DNA from: Hygrocybe punicea
Lineage: Eukaryota > Basidiomycota > Agaricomycetes > Agaricales > Hygrophoraceae
Assembly: GCA_963556145.1 (NCBI GenBank)
Contig: OY744469.1
Location: forward strand, 3,878,767 to 3,942,766
Reading direction: 5' to 3'
Length of the DNA: 64,000 nucleotides
In this document: one piece after another, positions 35,410 through 48,382 of the stretch
Layout: each line of letters starts with the position of its first letter
Numbering within the stretch: position 1 is the stretch's first letter
The notes under the pieces: generated by a model
The model's input: only the letters and a program-made list of their open reading frames with translations
The model's database searches: none
What the model was told of the DNA's origin: nothing
Program-made: the position numbers and the translations under genes

Positions 35410-38400
35410 TCAAGATAAGTGAAAACTACCGACGCCTTCCTGGATAGCTGTGCGCAATTTGGCTCGCATCACAGATTTGGAGCTATACTCCGGCAACTTG
35501 AGATAGTTCACACACGTCATGACGCTAGGAAGGTAATCGTCGGCTGTGAGAGGCGGTTCGTGAGGCTTTCGCACAACAGTCAAGGGCGGATTAAGGCCAC
35601 GGAACCCTGCAAGACAATGTTTCAGCCCCGCAAGATTAGATCAAGGTTATTAATAATTACCTCCAATTGGGAGCTTCGGACTACCCGTGATGAACTGGAG
35701 GTAGTCACGGCGTGAGGGTGCATCATATTCTGACATAATTTCGACGAGATTACGGATTGCGCGACTTTCAACGTTAAAACCGTGATCAGCCTTTAGAGCC
35801 TCACTCAATGCTGCAGGGTAAATCGTTAGATCAATACATATCGAAAGATCGACGTTCTTACTTTCATTGCTCCAGTCCTCATCGGCGTTTCCGAAGAGCA
35901 TCACCAGCTCATCAGCAGAAAAGGCCTGCAGGTCTGAAATCGGGAAGACCTTCGAGAACCCTTCCCGGAAAGCTTTAGCCTGAAGTTGCGCGCCCTTCCC
36001 AATAATTGCGTCAAGAACTCCACGAACATAGTCCTCGACATTCTCGGCAGTGACTTGAATGTCTCGACCACCAGGCTTGAGAATGGTGGTGAGAAAAGCA
36101 AGAAATAAATGGTCTTTTACCTACCAGCAGCTCTATATCATACCCGGGAACGGTGAAGTCGAGAGCGAGATCTTCCACACTGACTTTCTCTAACATGGCG
36201 ACTTTGCGGAGCAACTATATGATTATCAGTGGCAGTCATCAACACGTTCTCATAGGCATACCTTATCGTTCTGACCCTTTGCCGACGAGAAACCTTGTAG
36301 CTTGATGAGCGAATTGGCTAAATCAATATCGACAAGCTGCTCAACGAAATTGTGAGCAGATAATTTCTTGACAGTAATGATATAATACCTTCAATGTCGC
36401 CATGGTCAGTGGCACTTCCTCTCCAAGAATGAGTTTGATGAAGATCTTGTTTAGCGACAAATCAATGATGCGAGAGTCTAACATTGCTTTTGCCACGAAT
36501 TGGCCAATCACTCGGAATATGTGTGTACGTTTCCTTGAACACATAACCTGAAAAGGATGTGGTGAAGAAGCTGAAGGTTCAACGTACTGTCCACCGTCAT
36601 TAACAATGTCATCTGGACTGATAGGGGCAGGGAAGAGCCCGCTTGGATGATGAACATAAAGACCCGGGTGTGTGTGATCAGTGTCACGCCATATTTTGAG
36701 ATCTCGTCGTGCAAACTCCTTTGAGACCAGGGAATAGAATTCTAGTGTTGGGCCCAAACCAGTACCGGCTTCTTCGAAATATTCAACTTCCAGCACTGAT
36801 GATGATGAACCATACAACTCGAAAACTTTCACAGCTGATTCGAGGATGTGCTTGCGAGAAATTCGAACTTTTTGTCGTTGCAACCGACCTAGAAAACCAA
36901 TCCCTTCGTCTCTTCGAGAGGTGTCCTGCCCCCGGGTCTGTTGACTTTGCCATTTCAGAATAAGACGAGCATAACCAAAAGACGTTGACTGCAAGAAATT
37001 AAAGCGAGTGGCGAAAGGAAAGAGAAATGGAAAATGCTGAGGGAGGTCGAGTGCCCAGTCAGGTAAACATGAACTAACGTCCAAAAGTTCAATACCAGGT
37101 TGGGCCGATCTGAAAACGCTCACCTGGCAACAATCATTGGCTCCTCCAACTGACGGATCAACTTTGCAGTAAGCTTATTATTGACGAACGCGGACTCTGG
37201 AAGATTTCGTTTGTCCCGGACAAAGACAGAACGTTCTCCTTCCAGTGTATTGAGTTTGTGCAAAACACGAAGGAGACGCAGGATCTTGGCGTGAGGAGCG
37301 TCTTCTGGCGAAGAAGAGAGGATAGGACTTGGAGGGCGGTTCTTTGAACCAGCTTCGGTGCAATCCACACGAGCTGCGACAGTTCTGTGAGTGTTGAAAC
37401 GAGAAATAAAGTCTGTATGTCCCTACTTTCGGGTGTTGGCACGGGACCAGGGACTTTCTTGAATGTAACTGTGTAAACACCCTGCCAGATTAAATTCTGG
37501 GGCAAAGCCCCCGATTTCTTCCGCATTTCATGTTGATGGATCGCACCATAGATGGTTAAATCTAATGGTAAAATGTGGTCGTCCATAGAAAACTCGAGAT
37601 GCCAGTCGGCGGGCTTCGCCCTGAGTGCCGCTGCATAGGAAGCTCTGGTAGATGATAAATTCCGGGAGGTTGGAATTGGAGGAACATTTGGAGTCGTCAC
37701 GCGTGTTCCATCAGGAGTCTGGGCTTCAACTTTGGAACCATCTTTGGAAAGAATTAAAGCTTTGCCAACCGTCAAGAAGTGTACAATACCTTCAGCAACC
37801 GAAAGAGTTACGGTTTTCTCGGAGACGGAGTTGTCAGGATCCACTTCCTCGTCAAAGACCTCGATATGGAGATAAGTATTGCATAACATTGGAGTGAAAA
37901 TAATCTACCTCAGCCTCTACTTCATCATCCGTGAATTCCGCTTGGAGTTCGGAATCAACGACAGTGTCACTCGGGGCAGCCTCAATTGATGGTGCCAACC
38001 CCGCATCAGATACAGGAAGGTCAGTAATCGCGACTTCTGCCTCGGCTGTTGATGGAATTGCATTTCCAACAGAAGCAATGATGCCTGCGCCGGAAGACGA
38101 AACAGCGTGTTTTGCACTGAGGCGAAGACTGCGTCGACGTCCAACTGCACCAGAAGACGCCACAGCCATGGTATTGTTCTCGGTGGTTGACACAGTGATA
38201 TTCTTGGCAGGCTGCGCTTGTAATGGCTCCTCCCGCGAGGAAGACCCAGGGGCAATGCCAGAAGGTGACAATGCTGCAAGCATCCCTGATAGCCGACCGT
38301 TTGATAGAAGGCCAGCGACCCGAGGACGCAGATAGTCGTGAAGAGCCTGGAAGGTTGCGATAGCGTGTATTGAAACAACAATATTGTGAAGGTTTCTCGG

Positions 38401-41400
38401 AATGTCGGAATCGTCGCCCGCGACCAATCGAAGACGTAGCTGTCGTGCTAGTAATGAAGGAGAACTGCGCTTCGAGTCTGAGATAGCGGTTGCTTTAGTA
38501 ATACAGTTTACTGTAGAAAAGGTGACTGACCATCTCCTCCTTGGGCGACGGTCACGACATCGAAAGATTCCATTCTGGTCAAACTTTCCTGTAGCTTTTT
38601 GACAAGTGTAGCAAGTGGGCTAGTAGGGCTCTTGGTTCTGCGGGGAGCAAATGCATCAAAAAAGATCTCCTCACGCTTCTTACCGCTCACTGGATCAAAT
38701 GATGAGACATTGCGACCGTATTGTTGAATTATTTCTTACCGCTACCCTGAGGATCTACGGCAAACCGAAGCAACCCATCCACAATGCCGCTCTGCAGGAG
38801 CTCAAAACTTGAAACTGAGGTGTGAGGAGAGGCAAATAGTTCCGCCAACGCTTTAACAGTGTCAGATAGCTCTCTCTCCGACGTATTTGGGACCGAAAGC
38901 CGTCCAACTAGCTGACGGAGGGTTTCAAATGCGTTGTCTTCCTCAGGTTGTTCGTGACCTGCAAGATATTTGAAACGAATAACGCGACAACGTAATGTGA
39001 TAGCATCTTCGGGCTCGAGAGAAAGAGATGACAACTTCTTGAAGCCAGGTATGGTTGCTGAGGAGGGCGTTAACGTGGGCATGGCGGCGACGCCTGAATC
39101 CGAAGGAGTTGGCGCTTCTGATATTTCCTTGTCCTTGTCCTTGTCCTTATCTTTGGCTTTCGATGACGACATTTCTCTATCAGCCAAGGCATCGATCTCG
39201 TGGAACACCCCTTCCCGTCGGAAGGTTGGTTTATACTCAGCGGGAACCTTGGTTAGGAGAAGGTCAACCAGTTGAAGAGCCCCTATCACGAGCGACGGGT
39301 GATCTTTTGAGGATAGAATGGACGAGGCAAAGCTTGCTACGGGAACAAACTAGCAAGGTTGTTAAATTTTGCAAATATTCTATTGAAAATCAAACGCACC
39401 GTCAAAACTCCCTTGAGACCGTCTCCATCGAGAAAACTGACTGCTTTTAGTAGACCTGTCAGCGTTTTCACTCTTACCGGTGTAATGACACTCGCGGCGT
39501 AAACATCAATGAGTATAGGGACCATGAGTTGCAAGAACCGACCGACAACTACAGGTTTGGAGCGAAGCAATTCTGTTCGATCTGGTATGGGCTCTTTGAC
39601 GGATGTGTTATGTCCATTATCGTCCCCATCCTGTGTCTGAGGTTCCGAGCCGGCTTCGAGAACTGATGGTTCCTGAGGTGTAGAAAACGGTTGCGTGTTC
39701 ATGGAAGCTGGCACTGTCGAATGGGAAGCCCCAGGAGCCCCATGGCGTGTAGCTGCTCGTTCTGCTTTCGCTCTGGCCTTCATCATTCTTGCAAGAGACT
39801 TCTCTGTATATGACTTGTGATCGAAAACTCCATCTAAAGGGGTTTAGTGAACGTGGGGTATATTTATAAACCGAACGACCTACCTTTGGGCAGTGGTGGC
39901 ATTAACTCAGAAGTAAGGCTGAGCACTTCCTCTATTTGATCCTTGGGTCGATGCGCCAAGTTATCCATTACAGTCATATCAGCCAAACCCCCACCCAAGC
40001 CCTGACTATGACCCGCATTCTCTTGCTCTTCACTTCCCTCCAAAGAAGGCAGTGCACCCGTTAGAATTTGATATAAGATGTCAACGATATCAGCTTCCAA
40101 CAGCGCCAGCGTGATCTTCGGGCTTGCCCGCGCAGATGTTGCCAAAGCACGCAACAACAAGGTATAAGTGTTCGCAGCGATTAACGGAGATCCTCCTGCA
40201 GGTAGGAGAAGCATATTGACGGCCTTGATCAGGTCGGTGTCTACAAGCAACTCAAGGTTGTCCGTGGAAGCACGGTAGTATGAGTCAATGACGCGAATGA
40301 CGCAGAGACAGGCGAATTCGACGAGACGTTGATCAGAATACGCCAAGCAATTGCGTATGATAGGCCAGATACCGCGTATCATAGGGAAGTGCTCCGGAGA
40401 AACGTTACGACAACAATTGGAAGCGGCTTGGAGAGCTGTTCGTTGGACCGCAATAGAAAAGAAATCAAGATAATTCAGCAGGGCAGCCAGACCACCTTCT
40501 CGTACGATTGAACTTGGGAATTCCTCGGATATCTTCTCCAATGTCTGTGCGCCCAAGTTCAGAACGACTTGGTCAAACGAAGGCATCACACTCACGCTCA
40601 AAGTCTGCTCGGCTAAATCGATGTAGGAAATTTCGATCAACTTGCTGCACAAGACCGGTATAGCTCCGTGGTAAACGACAGTATGGGCCACGCCGGGAAG
40701 TGCTTCCATCAGATTTGCTAAACATCGACAAGCCAAGACCTGAGCTTCAAGATTATCATCGCCATTATAGGTTGCACCGCCGGTACTCATGGCTAGAGCA
40801 GCAGCCAAAGCAGCATCTTCATCTTGCTCAGGCCGATCATCATCACCGTCGTCTTCGTCGTCCTCATCAGCACCACGACCTCCGAGAATCTTGACGAGCT
40901 CTTTGACGAACTGCTCGACTTGGAAGGAGCCTGCTAAAGTATCCTCTGTGCTGATACTGAGCAATTCACTGAGTTCCTGTAACGTGACAAGACGAGTGGT
41001 TGGGTCCGCTGTGGTCTTGATGTTATTGAGCATGGTCTTGAGGCGCGATGACAACGATAACATGTAGGAGCCAAATTGACGATAATCGCCGAAGATAGCC
41101 AGGGCCGTGGATTCATCCAGACCCCCTGGGGCACGCCCGCCTTCTAAAGGAGGATTCCCTTCGCCGTCAGTTCCATCTTCGCCGCCTGCCCCAGGATTAT
41201 TCCCCGAGTCGTCATCTTCTTCGTTTTCATCGACTTCTTCAACTTCCTCAACTTGATGTTGTACAGTATTTTCAGGTGCAGAACCCTCGTGGTGATATTC
41301 AGCATCCATCATCTCAATATCTCCATCTTCATTTCGCGAAGAGCTAGCAGCAGCAGCCAATGCCTTAGATTTCATCGCCATCTTACCTTTGGTGATAGAT

Positions 41401-42062
41401 GATCTGAGAATAAGACGTGAGCCAGGTTTGCCACAAGGGAAACGCTGACTTGCCTAGTCTTCTTGGGCATCTCGATAAGTTGTGATGATGTTGAACCAGG
41501 TCTAGAACGAAGTGAATATGAAGTCCTGGGACGCTTAGACGATGCGACTTCTTCGTCGAAACTTGTATCGGGAGCGGCGCGTTTCTTTCCTTTAGGGTCC
41601 CGAACTGGTTCGTTGATGGTCAGGGGAGCGATAGCAGAAGAGAATGCAATACGACGAGTTCTGGATGACAAGTGATGGAATGAGTCACTTCGAGGTGATG
41701 ACTCTCACAGCAAAACAAACATACCGTTTGCTTGTTCGAGGTGGGGATTCGTCTGAAACCTCTTTCGCTTTGCCTTTTCCTATGTTATTGTCTCGAGAAC
41801 GTTTGGATTTCGTTAAGTTGATGATGGACCGAGAAGCGACAATCTCCGAAGGTCCACCGGAAGATGAAGGCTGTTCTGTAGATTCGCGCTCTTTTCCTTT
41901 TTCCTTCTGTTTTGCAGCTTTTACTCTCGCGCTGGAGCGCAAAACCCTGGATTCCGTTGATGATATTAATATCGAAGACTGGTTCTGTTCTTGGACGGAG
42001 AAACGTGAAGACGTGCTAGAGCTGCTGGTGGCTTCTGGTTGATGGATTGGTTGTAAGTCCAT
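35410..42062 (-). CDS. UFD4: HECT E3 ubiquitin ligase UFD4/TRIP12
   Basis: Ubiquitin ligase of the ubiquitin-fusion-degradation and N-degron pathways, roughly 1,800 residues in many exons. Order: disordered basic N-terminus ([16 protein letters not shown]...[15 protein letters not shown]), an acidic block ([15 protein letters not shown]), armadillo repeats ([20 protein letters not shown] after removing a 51-base intron, then [20 protein letters not shown]), a Lys/Asp repeat near 39150, and a C-terminal HECT domain ([40 protein letters not shown]). The catalytic Cys is in [15 protein letters not shown] (codon 35512-35514), and the protein ends EGVGSFHLS with stop 35410-35412. Start [10 protein letters not shown] is the first Met; internal boundaries were checked only in part. 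Confidence 0.93.
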
Positions 42063-42244
42063 TTAGTGCATGCTCCCAGCCATCGATTTCTGGCTTTGAG
42101 CGTTCAGAAATGTCTGTCTGGTGTTGCACCCGCCTCGAGTCCGTGTGCGTTGGTTGTTGAATGGGCTTGGGGCAAAGTTAACACGGTATCCGAAGCGTGC
42201 GAAACTCTTGGTCATACAGTGTGGCGGAATCGATATTGCAAATA

Positions 42245-43898
42245 TAGGTATAGAATATTCTCCTTAACATATTCACAATCTCCAGAGTCTCCTCCTCAGC
42301 CACGTTGTACGCGGGACTCAAATTTACATGATGCCCATCCGTACCCTCCAGATTCGCCCCCCCCACTGAAGGCCATGACGACAAGGCAGCCGGCTTGGAC
42401 GATCATTTTCCTTAAAGTCCATATTCGCAAACTCCGGGGACGAAAACTAAAAGGCAGCCTCCTCCGCGAATATCAAACGTAATGGATGCGGCAGCGACGT
42501 TCGATCCCTTCAGGCGCTCTCCCCTTGTATCCGGCAATTCTCGGGGGGGATTTTCCGAAACGATGACATTTTGAACTGCCAGGGAAGCGGCGCGAGCCAA
42601 TGGGTGCGCCTAGAAACGGTCATAAACTGAAGTGTAGAATTAGAGATCACATACCTGGTACGTACGACCACGTTTCCACAAGCCAGAGTTGTCACGGATA
42701 CCTTGTGGGAGATGAGCACGGCGCCAATAGACCATTCCTGAGATAGCACAATATTTGATCATTAATCTTGGCTTCCTTAATGCAAATATTGCTCACCCTC
42801 CACCTAATCCTTCGGCTACCGCTTGAATATCAGGAGCAACGCCATCCCCAATACTCCAAGCATGTACTTGTGCCCATTCCTACATAAAATCATAAAATCA
42901 GATCGTGAATTCCGGAAAAAGCTCGGAGAAGCCAGCACTCGTGTCCTATCCCGCACATAACCCCGTCAAGAATGAGTAGTGCCCCAAACTTATCGCCCAC
43001 CGATTTTACGGCTTTAAATATCCCTTGGGAGCTGGCAAACATCCTGATGTCGCTCCGACGACAGTTTCTGCCACAACTAAATTGTGTCATACGTTACCAG
43101 CGATTTCAAAGGTGCGTTTGCGAAGACGCACATCCAATAATGGTATCCGAACCCAGTTCGATGAATTTATCTTCCAACTCGGTTCTCAGCCACTCCATGT
43201 ATTCTTGTTCACTCTCCGAAACTGCTTCGAGTAAGCTGGAGAAACATGATAATAGTGGTCGTCATCCAGGCTGCCTGCGTACGGAGCGCGAGCTGGATGA
43301 TTAGCAAGCGATAATGTTCCCATGAAAGGAGAGCTTCCTCGCTATAAATGCTTGCGCTGGGGCCGACCGGTCTCGTAGAAATACTGGACAAATTGTCAAT
43401 TATACGTACGGGCCTACAAAAGGTGAAGACTGACCTGACGTGCTAGTTTGATGACGCCCTCCATAGCCTCCGATCCTCCAGAAGCAAATCCACACAAAGA
43501 GTAAAAGCCTGATTTCCACTGGCAACAAGCAAGTCTGCGAGCCACTCCGCCGGCTCATTCGATAGTTGTATGTTGTATACATCTACAAGGCGTTAAAACC
43601 GTATCACTCGAACAAGCAAGAAACATACAAGCCATTTGGTCTACTGGTTCCTTGATAACTGTCTTCGCCACGATATGACCGTTTCCGATGCAAGCAACTG
43701 ATGCTCCGACCCATCGATTAGTACCCTTCTACTATCCTCTAGATCGATATAAATCCCCTCGGCAGCAATAACAACTGGAGGCCTCCAAGGTGTTCTATGC
43801 AGGATAGACGTTGGCTTGAGTTGAGTCTTATCGTTGGCGCCAGTTTTGACGATGGAGCACCGATAGGAGCTGTCATAGCGGTTTAGCAGAGGAAACAT
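42245..43898 (-). pseudogene. Decayed class III (PLP) aminotransferase gene
   Basis: Pieces of a GABA-transaminase-like enzyme appear in the right order but in changing frames: LHRTPWRPPVVIAAEGIYID, ACIGNGHIVAKTVIKEPVDQ, YNIQLSNEPAEWLADLLVAS, ASGGSEAMEGVIKLAR, ANHPARAPYAGSLDDDHYYH, FVAETVVGATSGCLPAPKGY, GDKFGALLILDGVMCGIG, DGVAPDIQAVAEGLGGGY, KRGRTYQAHPLARAASLAVQ and near 42245-42340 DGHHVNLSPAYNVAEEE. At least six indels shift the frame (for example a missing T in a T run near 43015 and two extra bases near 43465). The Schiff-base Lys, expected in the SKGLGGGY block, is Glu (codon 42811-42813), and LDE is LDG. Loss of these catalytic residues argues for true decay rather than assembly error. 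Confidence 0.8.
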
Positions 43899-43991
43899 TA
43901 TTGGTGATTCGGAGACAAGCGCCCGTGTCCGAACTGGAAATATTTACGCGACGCCAAACGGTCAACCGCTACGATCGACATCTACGCGCCG

Positions 43992-46746
43992 ATGGCTACA
44001 AAACGCAAACAATATTCACAGACTGTGACTCTACATACATTTTTTTCAGGCGCTGCTGGCTCAGCCAAGAAGAGCAAATTCCACTCCTCTGCTTTAGACG
44101 TCAAAGGAAAGCAACTTCCGATCCAAGAAGTTATAGTCATCGATTCCGACGACGACCTTGCCCCCATTTCGAAAAAGAACCGGCACAAAAGCTCGAGTTC
44201 AAGTGATATTGAATTCGTCGATGTCCAGGACGTCGACGTAAATCGCCCCTCAACCAAGCGTAATAAGAACAACGCGCCGAACATCGACCGAATCGCATCC
44301 CAAAATACCTCAGATGAGAGAGGAGCATTGTTGAAGCAACCCAGCCCTCCTAAACACGAGATACCCTCCAAGTCTTCCCAATTCCAACCAGAACCCGACA
44401 GCGACTATGCATTGTTCGGCAACCCATCAAAAATTCTCTTGTCGTCACCTATTCCAGTCGCGGAGCGTACTCGTGCTCACGCCTTCTCTATATTTGCAAC
44501 CACATCTCACTTGACAGCGAATGGCGTTGAAGAAACTGTGATGGTAACGCCCCTCCGTCATCCCGAATCCCTCTCCGTGGACAAACAACCGTTACCTTCT
44601 GACGAGGACTGGAATATGGGTGATGACGAACAAGGCTTGACGAATGAGACTTACCTCAACGAAGAAGACAAAGTCACGGAAGAGATGGTTGGCTCTTCCC
44701 TTGATGTTCTAGAAGACGATCACGAACTATCCACTTGTCCTGTTTGTGAAATGTGCTTGTCAGGCATGTTGCTAGTCGTAGGTTTCCATCAAAGCGTTTC
44801 CGTGCTCATTTCGCTGACCTGCAACGTAACATTTTACATCCATCAGGATATCCAAGGCCACATCAACAGATGCTTAGATGCCCCGCTGTCCCCTAGCCAA
44901 TCTGGCTGTTCAACATCCCAACTGAAATTGTGCGAGATTAAACCAAACCAAAATGCATTCGCCCTTCTCATGTCATCGTGTAAAGAAGGCGCGGCATGGA
45001 AAGAGGCTTCTATGGCTGAGGATCGCCATTTTCGGCCCACAAAGGGTAACGGCGGACGCAGAAAGGCTCCGTTCTACAAGGTTCTACAAGGCATGCCAAT
45101 TGCTGTTGATGCTTTCCGATACGGGACTATCCCAGGCGTGAACGCCTATTTCTTGACGTGAGTTGCAAAGATGCCTCCGAGTTCATACCTGGACCACTCT
45201 GCGGCAGACATGCTCATTCAGATCATTACACCAATCTTGCTGCCAACTGGAAGAGTGGGCCCATATACTGCTCGCGTAAGGACCAGGAGTATTAATTGTA
45301 TGCTTGAACTTACAATGCAAGCTTCCATTACAGATGGCACAGCAAATCTCATCGTCCATATGCTCTCCGTTGATCCCATGTGGGTTCATCCTCTCCCAAT
45401 GGACGTCCCATATGTAATCCCCAATACCGGTGGTGTTTGTGTGACCCTCATTGAAGCCAACCACTGTTTGGTTCCTTTTCTTTCCATATCGTATTTTCTC
45501 ATTGACGCGAGGTGCACAGGTCCAGGCTCCTGCCTCTTCCTTTTTGAAGGACTACAAACCGTAAACGCGGGCGACAGTGTGTTCAAGTCACCCTTCATCG
45601 GGTCATCGCAGAGTTTCAGATACCTTCACTGTGGGGATTTCCGTGCTTCACCACAACATGTACTACACCCAGCGGTCATGGGTAAGAGAATTGATACTGT
45701 TTACCTCGATACTACGTATCTGGACCCAAAGGTACGCCAACCATTGGTCAAATTTCCTCTCTCCAACGATGACGTTCATATCGTGTGTCAAGTATGCATT
45801 TCCACCGCAACAGTTAGTCGTCTCCGCATGCGCAGAACTGGCCAAACGGTTAGTGGCTGGTCAATCAATTAGTGCACCGGATAGCATGAAGGTGCAGACC
45901 ATGGATGACTGGATGACCGGTGAAAGGTCCCCAAGAAGGCAGAAGGAAATCCGGGAACGAATGCTGATTGTAGTTGGGCAAGTGGATATACCGGCCAAAT
46001 CATCCGATAACTGACTGCCATGATAATACAGGACTTATTCCATTGGGAAAGAACGTATCGTCAAAGGTCTGTTTTCGGTATCATACTTACTCCCTTGTGT
46101 TTATAAGCACAACCGTAGCGATCGCTCAAGCGTTGGAAACCAAAGTCTACTGTGACGCGCACAAGGCTGCGATTCTTCGATGCCAGGATGACGTGGAGTT
46201 GCAAGAGTTGTTAACAAATGACCCTCTTGTCGCCAGCGTGCATGTTGTTCCACTCAGCGTCATTACCAGCGACAGGCTAAAGGCATATGTTGAACGTTTC
46301 AAAGGCACTTTCAGCAAGGCGGTGGGCTTCAGGCCAACGGGTTGGGCGTTAGTCGCATTTGCATTCATTCCCTATTGGGGCTAGCTAACCGTGTACATAT
46401 TACAATCAGATATACCCCACCGCGAGGGAGCGACACAAGCCCTTCCATAGCCTCCCTCATCTCCCGATCTCAACAGAGTTCGTTCACTTACACGCACCTG
46501 CGTCCCGCACGGAATGCCACGCCGACGTTGCAGTTGTTCAGTGTGCCATACTCTGAGCACAGTTCGTTCTTCGAGCTTACGTGCTTCGCGTTGTCGTTGG
46601 ACTGGGGCAAGATGATTGCCACTGTTAATGTGGGTAGTGAGAGGTCGCGGGGAAAGATGGCAAGATGGATAGAGAAGTGGGAAGCTGAGAGGAAGAAACA
46701 GGGCAAGAACTTTATAGTACAATTTCGGGACACGGATTATTGGTAA
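43992..46746 (+). CDS. PSO2: DNA interstrand crosslink repair nuclease Pso2/Snm1
   Basis: 5' exonuclease of the metallo-beta-lactamase/beta-CASP family acting in crosslink repair. The N-terminal third is disordered and basic with a possible PIP-like stretch ([11 protein letters not shown]). A zinc-finger segment with [10 protein letters not shown] and HINRCLD follows, resembling UBZ4. The nuclease core starts [18 protein letters not shown] and carries the metal motif [11 protein letters not shown] after a 50-base intron is removed. Further blocks: [48 protein letters not shown], and the DRMBL C-terminus [13 protein letters not shown]. Several short introns split the second half. It diverges from the aminotransferase pseudogene and converges on RPS4. 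Confidence 0.93.
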
Positions 46747-46984
46747 TTCCGACTGATTTTTTGCGTTTGGCTGAAATCAGTTGGGGAAAGTCAGTGATTG
46801 ACGACAATTTCTGTAAGACCTTGAAAGCTGATGAACGTGAAATGCAACCCCAGAAGGTTGTTAACATTGTCACTTGAAGACGTATCCTGATTATATATAT
46901 GGCGAGCGTCATGATCAAGTTTTTGTCACAGGCTTACAAGCAGGGCATGCGAAGGAAAACACCAGAATAATAAAGTGCCAGCAT

Positions 46985-48097
46985 CTACTGCTCCGCAGCT
47001 CGTTTCCTCCTTAGATCTCTTTCTTCGGAGATTGTCAGCTTCGTACCCTTACCCTTGGGCAGCGATATCCATGGCTTAATACCCTCCCCGATGACAAAGA
47101 TATTCGTTACACTTCACAACGTGAGATATGAGACGATGGTATGCTCCAGTATATTAGAGGAATATCAGGAGACATACCGGGTAGCGAAAGTCCGGTCCAG
47201 TGAATCCTTGACGTGTACGATATCAAAGCCACCGATGTGCTTCTCCCTGTGGACGATAACACCCGCCCGGCCCATGTTACGTCCGCCGGTGATCATGACG
47301 ATGTTTCCTGTGTCAAATTTGACGTAGTCGGTGATTTTGCCCTGCTCAAAGTCGAACTTGACGGTGTCGTTGACCCTGATGAGGGGGTCTGGGTAACGGA
47401 TGGTACGGCCGTCGTGGGTAACAATGTGTGGGACACCCTTGGCGCCGATGGCGACTCTGCGGACCTTGAGGAGCTTATAGGTGGCTTCCTCGGGTGTGAT
47501 GCGGTGGATGGTGAAGCGGCCCTTGACATCGTAGAGTAGACGGAAATGCTCTCCTGATTTCTCAATGGTGATAACGTCTGTGTTCAAGGTCAGGATGCTA
47601 CACACTGCGCACGCGAATGACGCACCCATGAAGCCAGCAGGGTACGTGGGGTCTGTCCTCACTTTGGAGTCGATTTTTATCAAGCGTTGTTTGACAATGC
47701 CCGTGACTTCACGGCCGGTCAATGCGTACTTCAACCTATTGCGCAAAAAGATGGTAAGCGGCAGGGATTCACGGAGTTTGTGTGGACCAGGGGACGGGCG
47801 AGGAGCCTGTTAATATGTTCCAGCCAATGTTGCGGACACATTGCTGGGAATGAGAACATACATATGTTCCGCTCAGTTTATCGAGCATCCATGAGGATGG
47901 CGCAGAAAGGCGCTTCAAGTGCTTTTTGGGTCCTCGCGCCTTGAAGAATGAGCCGTCAGCTTTAGCAACAGGAAGAGGAAGCCATCCAAGTCGCAAGCAC
48001 GCCATCCAGCCAATTGTGACCGTTCCACTGGGTATTTGGGCGCGACGATCGTTCCATACGCCTTTTTGTGTATGTCAAAAACAGTGATACTGACCAT
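46985..48097 (-). CDS. RPS4: 40S ribosomal protein eS4
   Basis: Small-subunit ribosomal protein. Exons 48097-48095, 47939-47862, 47806-47626, 47577-47178 and 47111-46985 give 262 residues, the normal length. Blocks: [79 protein letters not shown] (the KOW part) and the basic end [14 protein letters not shown]. The first exon is only the ATG, followed by a 155-base intron, the longest seen among the well-resolved genes here. A start-codon-only first exon is common in fungal ribosomal protein genes and may aid expression. Confidence 0.96.
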
Positions 48098-48382
48098 GTT
48101 GGGTGTCTTGAGGTCGCTGCTAGCGTTACTCCTGCGTTGATGTCGAGGGCAATGAACCCGTGAGAGAGATGGCGGTGTCACAAGCCACGTGGGTCATTAT
48201 TATTTTGGTCACCATTTTGCCCGTCAAACCACAACGACGACGACAACGTTGACGACGTCCACGGTTCACAACACAATCTTGACGAACGGCGCTCTAATGT
48301 CTCAATAGACTTGAGGAAATCTCGTTTTTACTCCAGAACCGACTGCACTTGAGACTTTTGATCAAGTCTCACCATCTCTCAT

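Noticed and set aside
39130..39160. Tandem repeat of Lys-Asp codons
   Set aside because: A short in-frame low-complexity tract inside UFD4; normal for disordered linkers.
42066..42482. Plus-strand 138-codon open frame upstream of UFD4
   Set aside because: It overlaps the 3' end of the aminotransferase relic on the other strand and has no protein-like pattern.
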